DNA of 64,000 nt from Mycolicibacterium stellerae (GTDB taxonomy: Bacteria > Actinomycetota > Actinomycetes > Mycobacteriales > Mycobacteriaceae): NCBI RefSeq assembly GCF_003719305.1, contig NZ_RARC01000002.1:186001-250000 (forward strand). Reading direction: 5' to 3'. Shown piece by piece: positions 30,463-39,435 of the stretch; positions within the stretch are counted from its first letter, which is position 1, and the number at the start of each line of letters is the position of its first letter. Position numbers and translations under genes: made by a program. The notes beneath the pieces are model-generated. The model was not told where the DNA came from. It did no database searches and was given only the letters and a program-made list of their open reading frames with translations.

Positions 30463-31773
30463 TCAGTGGTGCGCGAGAATTCTGTCGGCCGCGTTGTTTC
30501 CGGCGACCACGGCGGACTCCTGTCCGGATGTCGCCAAGTAATCGCCGGCGACCTGGACTGGTTCATCTGCCGGGTAACTGTTGAGGAATTGCTGAAGGGC
30601 CGTGTAATAGCCGACTTCACCCCGATGCGACGCGTACGACCACCGAGTGAGGCGGCCGGTGCGGAAGGTGCCGCAAAGTTCCGTGAAGAGGCGCTCCACA
30701 AGCTCGCGGACGACTCCGATCAGACGATCATCGTTCCATGCGGCGAAGTCGTCGGAATGGGTTGGGATGAAAGCGGTGATATGGCTGGTGCCTGCTGAAG
30801 CGCCGTCGGTCGCCTCGACCCTTTCGATGAACAGCGTGCCCACCTCTTGCGACGACGCCGTCGGCACCATGATGAGAAACGGGTCCTTGTCGGTTTTTCT
30901 GTCATACGTGAGTCGCACCGTGATGCAACCTGCGTCCTTCGTCGCTTCGAGAAGCTCTGCCCCATGTTCTTTCAGCGGAGCGTAAATCTCGACGGCATCC
31001 CGAAAAACAGTTGCGATCACACACGCGTCAGCCTGCACCTGAGCCGGTGCCCCAACCTTGTCCTGGTACTGGATTTCGACACCGCACTCGTTGCGGTGGA
31101 CGGCGGTGACCGGCGAGTCGAGGTGCACATCGAGCAGGTCGGCCAACCGGTCGGGCAAGAGCTGCAGCCCACCCCTTACCGTCTGCATCTTGCCCGACGC
31201 GAGCACGGCGCCGGCGAAGAACTCGATCACCGACGCCCGGTCGCGTGAACTTGTTGCCATGGTCCGCGCCAATCCCTCAATCAACAGATCGTTGATTTCA
31301 CGTCCGAAGATGCGGTCGGCGTAGGACTCGATGGACTCGTTGTCGTACTGCACTCGGTTGCTCACGTCGTAGGGGCTCATACCGAACAGGGGTTTCATCA
31401 GCCGCACCCCGCTGGTCACTAACCGCACTTTCGCCCGCGCAGGCAAGAGCTTGGTCGTGAGAAAGGACCTAAGCGGTTTACGGGTATCGAGAATGTGAAG
31501 CTCGTTGCCGTTGACCACGCCCATTTGCGGCGCGCAGTCGACGACCTCGTCAAGCAAGCCCACGCCTCGAACAAGCTTCATGTACTCGGTGTACTTGTCC
31601 GTGATGATGACCGGTCCCACATCGAACACGAAGCCGTCCTCGGACTCCGAAAGCACCCGGCCACCGACACGGTCGGCAGACTCGAAAACTTTTACCTGCC
31701 AACCCCGCTCGCGAAGCCGGTATCCGGCGCTCAACCCCGCCAGCCCGCTACCTACTATGACAACTCGCTTCAT
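30463..31773 (-). CDS. FAD-dependent amine-oxidase/desaturase-type oxidoreductase
   Basis: The 436-residue flavoprotein opens with a dinucleotide fold VVIVGSGLAGLSAG (GxGxxG at 8-13) and ESADRVGGRV, the arrangement of protoporphyrinogen oxidase, monoamine oxidase and carotenoid desaturase relatives. It ends with the typical GDYLATSGQESAVVAGNNAAD FAD-contact segment. The substrate cannot be told. ATG 31773 is preferred to the ATG at 31785 because it places the fold at the N-terminus. It sits between the permease pair and the HNH nuclease, where M. tuberculosis has nothing, so it belongs to an accessory insertion. Confidence 0.78.
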   Translation of the reverse strand: MKRVVIVGSGLAGLSAGYRLRERGWQVKVFESADRVGGRVLSESEDGFVFDVGPVIITDKYTEYMKLVRGVGLLDEVVDCAPQMGVVNGNELHILDTRKPLRSFLTTKLLPARAKVRLVTSGVRLMKPLFGMSPYDVSNRVQYDNESIESYADRIFGREINDLLIEGLARTMATSSRDRASVIEFFAGAVLASGKMQTVRGGLQLLPDRLADLLDVHLDSPVTAVHRNECGVEIQYQDKVGAPAQVQADACVIATVFRDAVEIYAPLKEHGAELLEATKDAGCITVRLTYDRKTDKDPFLIMVPTASSQEVGTLFIERVEATDGASAGTSHITAFIPTHSDDFAAWNDDRLIGVVRELVERLFTELCGTFRTGRLTRWSYASHRGEVGYYTALQQFLNSYPADEPVQVAGDYLATSGQESAVVAGNNAADRILAHH

Positions 31774-31867
31774 ACGACGTCCCATCCGGGTGTTCGGTCG
31801 CCGTCGTAACCCACTGCCGTGAAGATTCTGCGCCGAGCTTCCCCAACAGGCAGGCTACGGTCGAGGT

Positions 31868-32575
31868 TCAGGCCGTGGGACACGTTTCGACCGCGTCACG
31901 CAGCACGGGCACCGAGGGTGCGTCGACGGGCAATTCGTAGCCGCGCAGCACCGCGACGAACTGCACCGCATACTGACACCAGAACGCGCGATTCGGCGGC
32001 ATCCACACAGCCGGCTCCCCGTCGCCCTTGTCCTGATTGACATCACCGTCTACGGCAAGGAGATTGGCGGGATCGTTGGCGAAGCGCAGCCGCATCTCGT
32101 CGGTCCAGCCGCGGGCACCCATGTCCCATGCGTAGGCCAATGGCACGAGATGGTCTATCTGCACTGCCGCACCCGTCTGGTTTCCGCGCACAAGATTGAT
32201 GGTTTCGCTTGTGTAGGGATCGTGCAAGGTACCCGTCGCCACCGCGTTGGGGCACCGGCTGATCGCGACATACGTCTTGTCGACGAGATCACGATCGAGA
32301 ATGTCGTTGCGGGTGTCGCAGCCGTTGTGGCCGCCCGGCGCCGGGTTGTCGTCGGTCCACGCGTCTCCGAACGCTGCTCGGCGGTAATCGAACCCGCGGA
32401 TGCGCACCGGTATCTGCGCAATCCCGGCCAGGACGTCGACACCCGCCGCCACGGCGGGGGCGTCTGCCTGAGCGACGAATGATGCTGCACGCTGCGCCGA
32501 CGCGACCGTCTGATAGGCGACGACGACGGTCAGCATCACCGCCATCGCGAGCAATACCAGCCGCTTACGGCTCAT
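31868..32575 (-). CDS. Exported HNH nuclease-like protein (DUF1524 type, Rv2972c)
   Basis: The 235-residue protein has an N-terminal membrane segment or signal peptide (about residues 5-22) and a C-terminal HNH-type nuclease core: IDHLVPL (D141, H142), FANDPANL (N171) and NQDKGD (N180, K183). This is the DUF1524/GmrSD-type pattern. Its ATG overlaps the recG stop (ATGA), so it is translated together with the helicase despite being exported. The target nucleic acid is unknown. Confidence 0.87.
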   Translation of the reverse strand: MSRKRLVLLAMAVMLTVVVAYQTVASAQRAASFVAQADAPAVAAGVDVLAGIAQIPVRIRGFDYRRAAFGDAWTDDNPAPGGHNGCDTRNDILDRDLVDKTYVAISRCPNAVATGTLHDPYTSETINLVRGNQTGAAVQIDHLVPLAYAWDMGARGWTDEMRLRFANDPANLLAVDGDVNQDKGDGEPAVWMPPNRAFWCQYAVQFVAVLRGYELPVDAPSVPVLRDAVETCPTA

Positions 32576-34776
32576 GACTTGTCCAGGTATTCGACGCGCT
32601 CGGTATCGGTGAATTCGGCTGCCAGAAGAGCCAACCCGGGGTCGGCGGGATCCTTCTCGTAATGCGCTCGGCAGAAGTCGCGGGCGGTTTCGATGATCTC
32701 GCGGTGGTCGAACAGCGAAAGGAATCGCAGCGAGATGGATCGGCCGGATTGGCTGTAACCCAACACGTCTCCCTCGCGGCGCTCCCTGAGGTCGAGGTCT
32801 GCCAGTTCGAAGCCGTCCAGCGTGCCTGCCACCGCTTTCAGGCGTTCCCCTGCCTTGGACGCCGCAGGCAATCGGGTCGCGAGCAGACACAGGCTGGCGT
32901 GCTCGCCGCGGCCGATGCGGCCCCGCAACTGGTGCAGCTGGCTGATGCCGAACCGGTCGGCATCCATCACGAACATCACCGTCGCGTTGGGCACGTCGAC
33001 GCCGACCTCGATGACGGTGGTACACACCAGAACATCGATTTCACCAGCGCGGAACGCGGCCATCACGGCATCCTTTTCGTCGGCAGACAGCCTGCCGTGC
33101 ATCAAACCGAGCCGCAGCCCCGACAGTGGCCCGTGGCGTAGATGCTCGAGCAACTCGACGACTGTGGTCGCCGGTGGTCCGGTCTCCTTCGTGTCGGCCT
33201 TGTCGGTCTCGTCGATGCGCGACGCCACGACATAAGCCTGGCGGCCCGCCTGTACCTCCTCGGTGATGCGCGCCCACGCCCGGTCCAGCCACGAGCGTTT
33301 CTCGGAGATGAAGATGGCGTTGGTCGCGATCGGTTGGCGGCCGCGCGGCAGTTCACGCAGTGTCGAGATCTCGAGGTCCCCGTAGACGGTCAGCGCCACG
33401 GTACGCGGAATCGGGGTGGCGGTCATCACCAGCAGGTGGGGCGTCAGGCCCGCGGGTGCTTTGGCGCGCAGCCGATCTCGTTGTTCGACGCCGAACCGAT
33501 GCTGCTCGTCGACCACCACCATGCCCAGGTTGTGGAAGTCGACGGCGTCCTGGAGCAGGGCGTGTGTGCCGATGACGATTCCCGCCTCGCCCGCGGCGAC
33601 CTCGTCGCGCACCTGCTTCTTCTGCTGCGGTGTCATCGACCCGGTCAGCAATGCCACCCGAGTCGCGTTCTCCGCACCCCCGAGCTGACCCGCCATCGCC
33701 AACGGACCGAGAACGTCGCGCACCGAGCGGGCATGTTGGGCGGCAAGCACTTCCGTCGGCGCGAGCAATGCGCATTGGTAGCCCGCGTCCACCATCTGCA
33801 GCATGGCCAGCACCGATACGATGGTTTTCCCGGAACCGACCTCCCCCTGCAGCATCCGGTTCATCGGACGGGTGGTGGCGAGCTCGGCAGACAGCGTTTC
33901 CAGCACTTCCCGCTGGCCCGCTGTCAGTTCGAACGGCAACCGCTCCATCAGTTCTGCGGGCAGCCCATCGTTCTTCCTCGGCGCCTGCGGCCCCGACGCG
34001 CCGAGTTCACTGTTCCTGCGCGCCGCCAGCGCCCACTGCAGCCCGAGGGCTTCGTCATAAGTCAGGCGCTGTTGTGCGCGTTCACGGTCGGCTGCACTCT
34101 CAGCCAGATGGATATCACGCAGTGCGCGGTCTTCGGAGATCAGATCGTGTTCGCCCACAAACGGTGCCGGGAGCGTTTCGGGAACCGGATCGAGCACGTT
34201 GAGGACCTGACGGACGCATGCGTAGATATCCCAGCTCTGCACCTTCGCGCTGGCCGGATAGATCGGGAAGAAGTCCCGCTCGAAACCCGAGAGTTCCAGG
34301 TCGCCGTCGCTGGTTCTGGACGTTTCCGCGATCTTCGCCAGAGATCGGGAACCCTTGCCGGAATTCAGGACCAGGAAGGCGGGATGCGTCAATTGCATTG
34401 TGCCCCTGAAATATCCGACTTCCCCGGACAGCATCACGCGGACGCCCTCGACCAGCCCCTTCTTGATGAACTTTGCGTTGAAGAAAGTCGCCGTCACCTT
34501 GGGTCGGCGGTCACCAAGGGTGATGACGAGATATTCACGCTTCGGCTTGCGGTTCGTCCACCGCACTTCGGCCTTGGTGATCGTGTCCACGAAGGTGATG
34601 TGTTCACCTTCCTCGGGCGGATCGCTATCCTCCCCGAGCACCGTTGTGCCCGTGCTGTACTTCCGCGGGTAATGCCGAAGCAGATCGTTGACCGTACGGA
34701 TGCCGAAGTGCTGCTCGAGGGGACCTGCAGACTTCGTCCCGATGACGTAGTCGAGCCGGTCGGTTAGCGCAACCAC
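32572..34776 (-). CDS. recG: ATP-dependent DNA helicase RecG
   Basis: RecG remodels stalled forks and Holliday junctions. The 734-residue product has an N-terminal wedge/OB domain, a P-loop in GEVGSGKT, the DEQHR box, and QLHQLRGRIGRGE (motif VI). GTG 34776 begins 2 nt after the stop of the DAK2 gene and gives VVALTDRLDYVIG, a normal N-terminus. It is followed by the overlapping HNH gene. Confidence 0.96.
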   Translation of the reverse strand: MVALTDRLDYVIGTKSAGPLEQHFGIRTVNDLLRHYPRKYSTGTTVLGEDSDPPEEGEHITFVDTITKAEVRWTNRKPKREYLVITLGDRRPKVTATFFNAKFIKKGLVEGVRVMLSGEVGYFRGTMQLTHPAFLVLNSGKGSRSLAKIAETSRTSDGDLELSGFERDFFPIYPASAKVQSWDIYACVRQVLNVLDPVPETLPAPFVGEHDLISEDRALRDIHLAESAADRERAQQRLTYDEALGLQWALAARRNSELGASGPQAPRKNDGLPAELMERLPFELTAGQREVLETLSAELATTRPMNRMLQGEVGSGKTIVSVLAMLQMVDAGYQCALLAPTEVLAAQHARSVRDVLGPLAMAGQLGGAENATRVALLTGSMTPQQKKQVRDEVAAGEAGIVIGTHALLQDAVDFHNLGMVVVDEQHRFGVEQRDRLRAKAPAGLTPHLLVMTATPIPRTVALTVYGDLEISTLRELPRGRQPIATNAIFISEKRSWLDRAWARITEEVQAGRQAYVVASRIDETDKADTKETGPPATTVVELLEHLRHGPLSGLRLGLMHGRLSADEKDAVMAAFRAGEIDVLVCTTVIEVGVDVPNATVMFVMDADRFGISQLHQLRGRIGRGEHASLCLLATRLPAASKAGERLKAVAGTLDGFELADLDLRERREGDVLGYSQSGRSISLRFLSLFDHREIIETARDFCRAHYEKDPADPGLALLAAEFTDTERVEYLDKS

Positions 34777-34778
34777 TG

Positions 34779-36428
34779 CTACTCGACCCCGATCAACAGA
34801 GCGTCTCCGCGATGGCCGGTGTGGTAGGTCACCAGCTCGGCACCGAGATGCTCGCGGTGCACATGCCCGGAAAGCGCTTCGCCGACAGCGGGATCCACGT
34901 CGGCGCCACTGAGCACGGTGACCAGCTCGCCGCCCGCGACGAGAAGCAGGTCGATCAATCCCGCTGCGGCGGCTGTGATGTCCTCGGCGACGATCAGCAC
35001 TTCGTCGCCTGCGATGCCGAGGCCGTCGCCGGGCTGGCAGGCGCCCGCCCATGTCAGCGCCTCCTCGGTGGCTCGCCGAACCGAACCGTGCCGCGCACCC
35101 GCCGCCGCGCGGGCCATGGTGTAGCCGTCGTCGACGGCCTCCCGGTCGGCGTCGTGAACGGCCAGTGCCGCCAGTCCCTGCACCATCGAACCCGCGGGCA
35201 CCGGAACCACGTCGATGCCCCAGCCGATCGCCGCTGTGCAACCCGCGACCAGTTCCTCGGCGGCGACGAAGCCGTTGGGCAACACCATGATCTGGGCCGC
35301 GTCCGTGTCGACGAGGCCACGCAGCAGCTGCTTGGCGGTCACCGCGGACGTCGGGTCGGTCGCATTGGGATCAGGCCGCAGGACGTAAGCGCCCTCGCCC
35401 GCGAACAATTCGGCGGCGCCGTCTCCGTCGACGACCGCCAGCACGGCGCGGTCGCGTGTCCAGCCGCCAGGTGCAAGCGTTGCGCCCCCTGCCAGCGAGG
35501 TGATCTGGATCCGGCTCGGTGTCCCGAACGTCAGCGCGGCCTCGATGGCGCCGCCCGCATCGTCGGAATGCACATGCACCGAATAACGACCGCCGCCGTC
35601 GGACGCCGACGCCGCGATGGCGACCGAGTCACCGAGTTCGTCGAGGCGTTGACGGAGCTGTTCGACACCGTCGGGCTGACAGCCGGTCAGTAGGTACATC
35701 ACCTCAAAACGCGGACCAGGTGCGGCGACGGTGTTGCCGATGTCGGGCGGGGCAGGCAGATACTCCTGGCGGGCCTGCGCATGGCCGGACACGGTCTTGG
35801 CGAGCGCGTCGAGCAACACCAGCAGCCCCCTGCCGCCCGCGTCGACCACGCCCGCGTCGGTGAGCACGTCGAGCTGCTCGGTGGTCTTGTCGAGCGCGAC
35901 CACCGCCGCGTCTCCCGCTGCCGTCACCACCCCGCCGAGTTCGATGTTCTCGGCGACGGCGTCTTCTGCGGCTCCGGCGGCCGCCTGCAGCACCGACACG
36001 ATGGTTCCCGGCACCGATTCGCCCATCGACGCCACGACCAGGCCGACGGCGTGGCGCAGCGAGGCGGCGAGTACAGCCCCGTCGACCTCGGTCAGCTCAC
36101 CCCCTCGCTCGGCGGTGGCTTCGGCGGCGACGTCGGCGAGGGCGCGCAAAATCTGCGAAAGGATCACCCCGGAGTTGCCCCTGGCCCCGTGAAGCGCGCC
36201 GTCGGCCATTGCCGCGGCCACAGCTGCGACGTCGCCGCCTGTTCCGGCGTCCGCCTTGGCCCAGGCCGCGCGCATCGTGAAGAGCATGTTGGTGCCCGTG
36301 TCGGCGTCGGCGACGGGGAAGACGTTCAGCCGGTTGATCTCGTCGGCGTGCACGATCAGGTCACCGACGGAGGTGTGGGCCCAGTCACGCAGGGCAGATG
36401 CGTCCAGCCGTCGACCAGAACCGGCCAT
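34779..36428 (-). CDS. DAK2-domain fatty-acid-kinase-like protein (FakA/YloV type)
   Basis: The 549-residue protein has an N-terminal DAK2 kinase domain with NVFPVADADTGTN (35-47) and GARGNSGVI, then a central and a C-terminal domain as in FakA/YloV. FakA phosphorylates fatty acids held by a FakB (DegV) partner; no FakB is in this window. ATG 36428 has GGGAGG and GAGGG upstream. It precedes recG by 2 nt. In M. tuberculosis this locus is annotated as two pieces (Rv2975c and Rv2974c); here the frame is intact. Confidence 0.87.
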   Translation of the reverse strand: MAGSGRRLDASALRDWAHTSVGDLIVHADEINRLNVFPVADADTGTNMLFTMRAAWAKADAGTGGDVAAVAAAMADGALHGARGNSGVILSQILRALADVAAEATAERGGELTEVDGAVLAASLRHAVGLVVASMGESVPGTIVSVLQAAAGAAEDAVAENIELGGVVTAAGDAAVVALDKTTEQLDVLTDAGVVDAGGRGLLVLLDALAKTVSGHAQARQEYLPAPPDIGNTVAAPGPRFEVMYLLTGCQPDGVEQLRQRLDELGDSVAIAASASDGGGRYSVHVHSDDAGGAIEAALTFGTPSRIQITSLAGGATLAPGGWTRDRAVLAVVDGDGAAELFAGEGAYVLRPDPNATDPTSAVTAKQLLRGLVDTDAAQIMVLPNGFVAAEELVAGCTAAIGWGIDVVPVPAGSMVQGLAALAVHDADREAVDDGYTMARAAAGARHGSVRRATEEALTWAGACQPGDGLGIAGDEVLIVAEDITAAAAGLIDLLLVAGGELVTVLSGADVDPAVGEALSGHVHREHLGAELVTYHTGHRGDALLIGVE

Positions 36429-36543
36429 CCCTCACCCGCCTCCCACCCGATAATGGAACACCCCGGTGCGCGTCAGCCTATCCATTGGGCGTGACATCAC
36501 CGGTCACATCGACCGGCCTGTTCCGCACCCGGTGGACAGCGTT

Positions 36544-36572
36544 TTGGCGTTCGGTTTGCGGCCCGGTATCCT
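36544..36572 (+). promoter_or_regulatory. Promoter of rpmB
   Basis: TTGGCG (36544-36549), a 17-bp spacer and TATCCT (36567-36572) form a standard SigA-type promoter. It would give a leader of about 75 nt before rpmB. Confidence 0.5.
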
Positions 36573-36653
36573 GGTCAGGTTGTCGGGTCGAACCGCGATC
36601 GGTTCCATGGAAATGACAAGGCCCCCGAAGCACTGATTCAAGGAGTTCTCGAT

Positions 36654-36848
36654 ATGGCTGCCGTCTGCGATATCTGCGGGAAAGGCCCCGGCTTCGGCAA
36701 GTCGGTCTCGCACTCCCATCGCCGGACCAGCCGTCGTTGGAACCCGAACATCCAGAGCGTGCGCGCCGTGACCCGTCCCGGCGGTAACAAGAAGCGCATC
36801 AACGTCTGCACGTCCTGCATCAAGGCGGGCAAGGTCACCCGCGGCTAG
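36654..36848 (+). CDS. rpmB: 50S ribosomal protein L28, zinc-binding form
   Basis: The 64-residue L28 carries two CxxC pairs, C5/C8 and C52/C55, so it is the zinc-containing (C+) paralogue. Mycobacteria usually also encode a zinc-free copy under Zur control elsewhere. AAGGAG lies upstream of the ATG. The gene is transcribed alone, divergent from the DAK2-recG operon. Confidence 0.96.
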   Translation: MAAVCDICGKGPGFGKSVSHSHRRTSRRWNPNIQSVRAVTRPGGNKKRINVCTSCIKAGKVTRG

Positions 36849-36856
36849 AGCCGCGA

Positions 36857-37540
36857 TCAGGGCAGCCGCCAGTCGATCTGCTCGGCACCCATCTGCTCGA
36901 GTAGCTGATTGGCGCGGCTGAACGGCCGCGAGCCGAAGAATCCCCGCGACGCCGACAGCGGCGAGGGATGCGCCGACTCGATCGCCACGCAGTCGCGGCC
37001 GTCGAGCATCGGCTTGAGCGTGGCCGCGTCGCGGCCCCACAGCACCGCGACCATCGGTTGCGACCGTGCCACCAGCGCCCGGATCGCGCACTCGGTGACG
37101 GCCTCCCAGCCCTTGCCGCGATGCGACGCCGGGGTACCCGGCCGCACGGTCAGCACCCTGTTGAGCAGCATCACCCCGCGCTCGGCCCACGGCGTGAGAT
37201 CGCCGGTGGCCGGAGGGGGATAACCGAGATCGGTGCCGTACTCCTTGTAGATGTTCTCCAGGCTGCGCGGCAGCGGCCGCACGTTGGCGGCGACCGAGAA
37301 GCTCAGTCCCACCGCGTGCCCCGGCGTCGGGTACGGGTCCTGCCCGACGATCAGCACCCGCACCTGATCGAACGGAAAAGTGAAGGCGCGCAACACATTC
37401 TGTCCAGCGGGCAGGTAGTGCTGGCCGGCCGCGATCTCCGCCCTGAGGAACTCCCCCATCTGCGCGACCTTGGCGGCGACGGGTTCCAGCGCGCGCGCCC
37501 AGCCTTCATCGACCAACTCATTCAGGGGGCGTGCGGCCAC
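36857..37540 (-). CDS. ung: Uracil-DNA glycosylase
   Basis: This enzyme removes uracil from DNA. The water-activating motif GQDPYPT (catalytic Asp68) and the HPSPLSA loop are present in 227 residues. The start is GTG. TAGGTT lies 8 nt upstream, in the 24-nt gap after thiL, so ung may have its own leaderless start besides read-through. Confidence 0.97.
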   Translation of the reverse strand: MAARPLNELVDEGWARALEPVAAKVAQMGEFLRAEIAAGQHYLPAGQNVLRAFTFPFDQVRVLIVGQDPYPTPGHAVGLSFSVAANVRPLPRSLENIYKEYGTDLGYPPPATGDLTPWAERGVMLLNRVLTVRPGTPASHRGKGWEAVTECAIRALVARSQPMVAVLWGRDAATLKPMLDGRDCVAIESAHPSPLSASRGFFGSRPFSRANQLLEQMGAEQIDWRLP

Positions 37541-37548
37541 GAGAGATG

Positions 37549-37554
37549 AACCTA
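37549..37554 (-). promoter_or_regulatory. -10 element of ung
   Basis: Minus-strand TAGGTT followed by 8 nt and GTG. Confidence 0.4.
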
Positions 37555-37564
37555 GCGGCTCGGC

Positions 37565-38524
37565 TCAGTCAAATGACTGCCAGCCCGTACTTCCGTGCCA
37601 CTCGTCGCCATCGACAAGCACCCGCGGCGCCCCGTCGATCACCGTGCCGATCACTCGCCAGCCCCGCGGCGGCGCGCCGGAAAAGGTCGCGACCAGCGCG
37701 TGGTCTTCTCCGCCGCCGAGCACCCAGGCCCACGCATCGACGTCTGCGACCGCGGCGGCTTCGGCAAGCGCACCATGATCGTCGGCCAGCGCCGCGGTGG
37801 ACACGTTGATACCGACGCCGGACGCATCGGCGATGTGGCCGAGATCGGCCAACAGCCCATCGGAGACGTCGGTCATCGCGGTCGCGCCACCGTCGGCGGC
37901 GACGCGGCCCTGACCGTACGGCGGCTCGGGAACGAGGTGTGCGGCCCGCAGAGCGGGAAAGCCGCCGATGTCGTTGTGCCACAGGTGGTATCCGGCAGCC
38001 GACCGGCCCAGACTGCCAGCGACGGCCAACGTGTCACCCACTCGCGCCCCGGATCGCAGCACCGGTGCGCGTCCCGCCAGGTCGCCGAGCACTGTCACCG
38101 AGATCACCCACTGCGGAGCGCTGACCAGGTCCCCGCCGACGATCCCGGCACCGAACCGTCTGGCCTCCTGCCACATTCCGTTAGCAAGTTCCAGCGTCTC
38201 CGCGGCCGACGTCTCCGCAGGCGCGCCGAACGCGACGACGAACGCGGTCGCCGCGGCACCCATCGCCTCGATATCCGCGGCGTTCTGGGCGATCGCCTTG
38301 CGGCCGACGTCGTGCGGCGACGACCAGTCCAGCCTGAAGTGTCTGCCCTCCACCAGCATGTCGGTGGACACCACCGTCTTGCCGTCGCCCGCGACCACCA
38401 CGGCGGCGTCGTCGCCAGGACCGACGGCGACGACGGCCGGCTGGTCCCGCTCGGCGACCAACATGTCGATGACGGCGAACTCCCCCAGCCCCGCCAGGCT
38501 GTCGGCCGGCTCCTTGCTGGCCAT
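37565..38524 (-). CDS. thiL: Thiamine-monophosphate kinase
   Basis: ThiL phosphorylates thiamine monophosphate to the active cofactor. The 319-residue product shows GPGDDAAVV (ATP/Mg binding), STDMLVEGRHF and MTDVSDGLLADLGH. ATG 38524 is chosen because AGGAGG stands 5 nt upstream. It is divergent from the RAM-domain gene. Confidence 0.95.
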   Translation of the reverse strand: MASKEPADSLAGLGEFAVIDMLVAERDQPAVVAVGPGDDAAVVVAGDGKTVVSTDMLVEGRHFRLDWSSPHDVGRKAIAQNAADIEAMGAAATAFVVAFGAPAETSAAETLELANGMWQEARRFGAGIVGGDLVSAPQWVISVTVLGDLAGRAPVLRSGARVGDTLAVAGSLGRSAAGYHLWHNDIGGFPALRAAHLVPEPPYGQGRVAADGGATAMTDVSDGLLADLGHIADASGVGINVSTAALADDHGALAEAAAVADVDAWAWVLGGGEDHALVATFSGAPPRGWRVIGTVIDGAPRVLVDGDEWHGSTGWQSFD

Positions 38525-38633
38525 GGCACCTCCTGCCGACCATCGTTCGTGCGCTGAACCCCGGGCAATCCTGCGGTACTTTTGGGGTCCCTGCGGCGTG
38601 GAGTCTATGCAGCGGAAACGGAGGAGACACCGG

Positions 38634-38876
38634 GTGGTCGAGGCTTTCGTGCTGATCCAGACCGATGTGGGCCGCGCCGAGGTCGTCGCCAAGCAGCTGG
38701 CCGGGTTGGCCGGAGTGCTGTCCGCCGAGTACGTGACCGGCCCGTATGACGTCGTGGTGCGCATCGGAGCCGACACCATGAGCGACCTGCAGGACACGGT
38801 CGTGCCGAGCGTCCGCCAGGTCGCGGGCATCACGCGCACGCTGACCTGCCCCATCGCCAACGGAGCCGGCCCCTAG
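38634..38876 (+). CDS. Stand-alone Lrp/AsnC ligand-binding (RAM) domain protein
   Basis: The 80-residue product is only the effector-binding RAM domain of Lrp/AsnC regulators (VEAFVLIQTDVGRAEVVAKQ at the N-terminus), without a DNA-binding half. Such proteins assemble as dimers or decamers and may bind amino acids. GTG 38634 is chosen because GGAGGA is 8 nt upstream. It is followed after 10 nt by the DUF3515-like gene and is divergent from thiL. Its regulatory partner is unknown. Confidence 0.85.
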   Translation: MVEAFVLIQTDVGRAEVVAKQLAGLAGVLSAEYVTGPYDVVVRIGADTMSDLQDTVVPSVRQVAGITRTLTCPIANGAGP

Positions 38877-38886
38877 AGTTGCCCCC

Positions 38887-39435
38887 GTGGCACCGTCGAC
38901 CGACAGCAGCGGAGATGGACCGCCGCGCTCCCTTCTCATCGCCGCGATCGGCCTGGCCGTGGCTGCGATCGTCGCGGTGCTGGCGATCGCCGTGCTGCGT
39001 CAGCCGCCACCGCAGCAGCAGACGGTGCCCATCGCGACGGTGCCCGCCCCAAAGGCGACAAGCCCCGAGTGCAATGCGTTGATGGCTGGGTTACCCGAGC
39101 AGCTGGGCGACTACCGGCGCGCACCGGCGGCCGACCCCGCACCACCTGGTGCAGCCGCGTGGCGAGCAGAGGCAGAATCCGAACCGGTCATCCTGCGCTG
39201 CGGGCTGGACCGGCCCGCAGAATTCGTCGTCGGCGCGCCAATCCAGGTGGTCGACCCGGTGCAATGGTTCGAGCTGACCGACGCAGACAGGAGCACCTGG
39301 TTCGCGGTGGATCGCCCGGTATATATAGCCCTCACGCTGCCGAGCGGATCCGGCCCGACACCGATCCAGGAGATCTCGGAGGCGGTAGCCAAGGCGATGC
39401 CCGCCAACCCGGTCGACCCAGCGCGTGCTGGTTAA
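38887..39435 (+). CDS. DUF3515-like membrane-anchored protein (Rv2980)
   Basis: The 182-residue protein has one N-terminal membrane helix (about 15-42) and an extracytoplasmic domain with two conserved Cys (in PECNAL and ILRCGLD) that probably form a disulfide. The family is common in actinobacteria and of unknown role. It starts with GTG. The stop overlaps the convergent ddlA stop by 4 nt. Confidence 0.85.
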   Translation: MAPSTDSSGDGPPRSLLIAAIGLAVAAIVAVLAIAVLRQPPPQQQTVPIATVPAPKATSPECNALMAGLPEQLGDYRRAPAADPAPPGAAAWRAEAESEPVILRCGLDRPAEFVVGAPIQVVDPVQWFELTDADRSTWFAVDRPVYIALTLPSGSGPTPIQEISEAVAKAMPANPVDPARAG

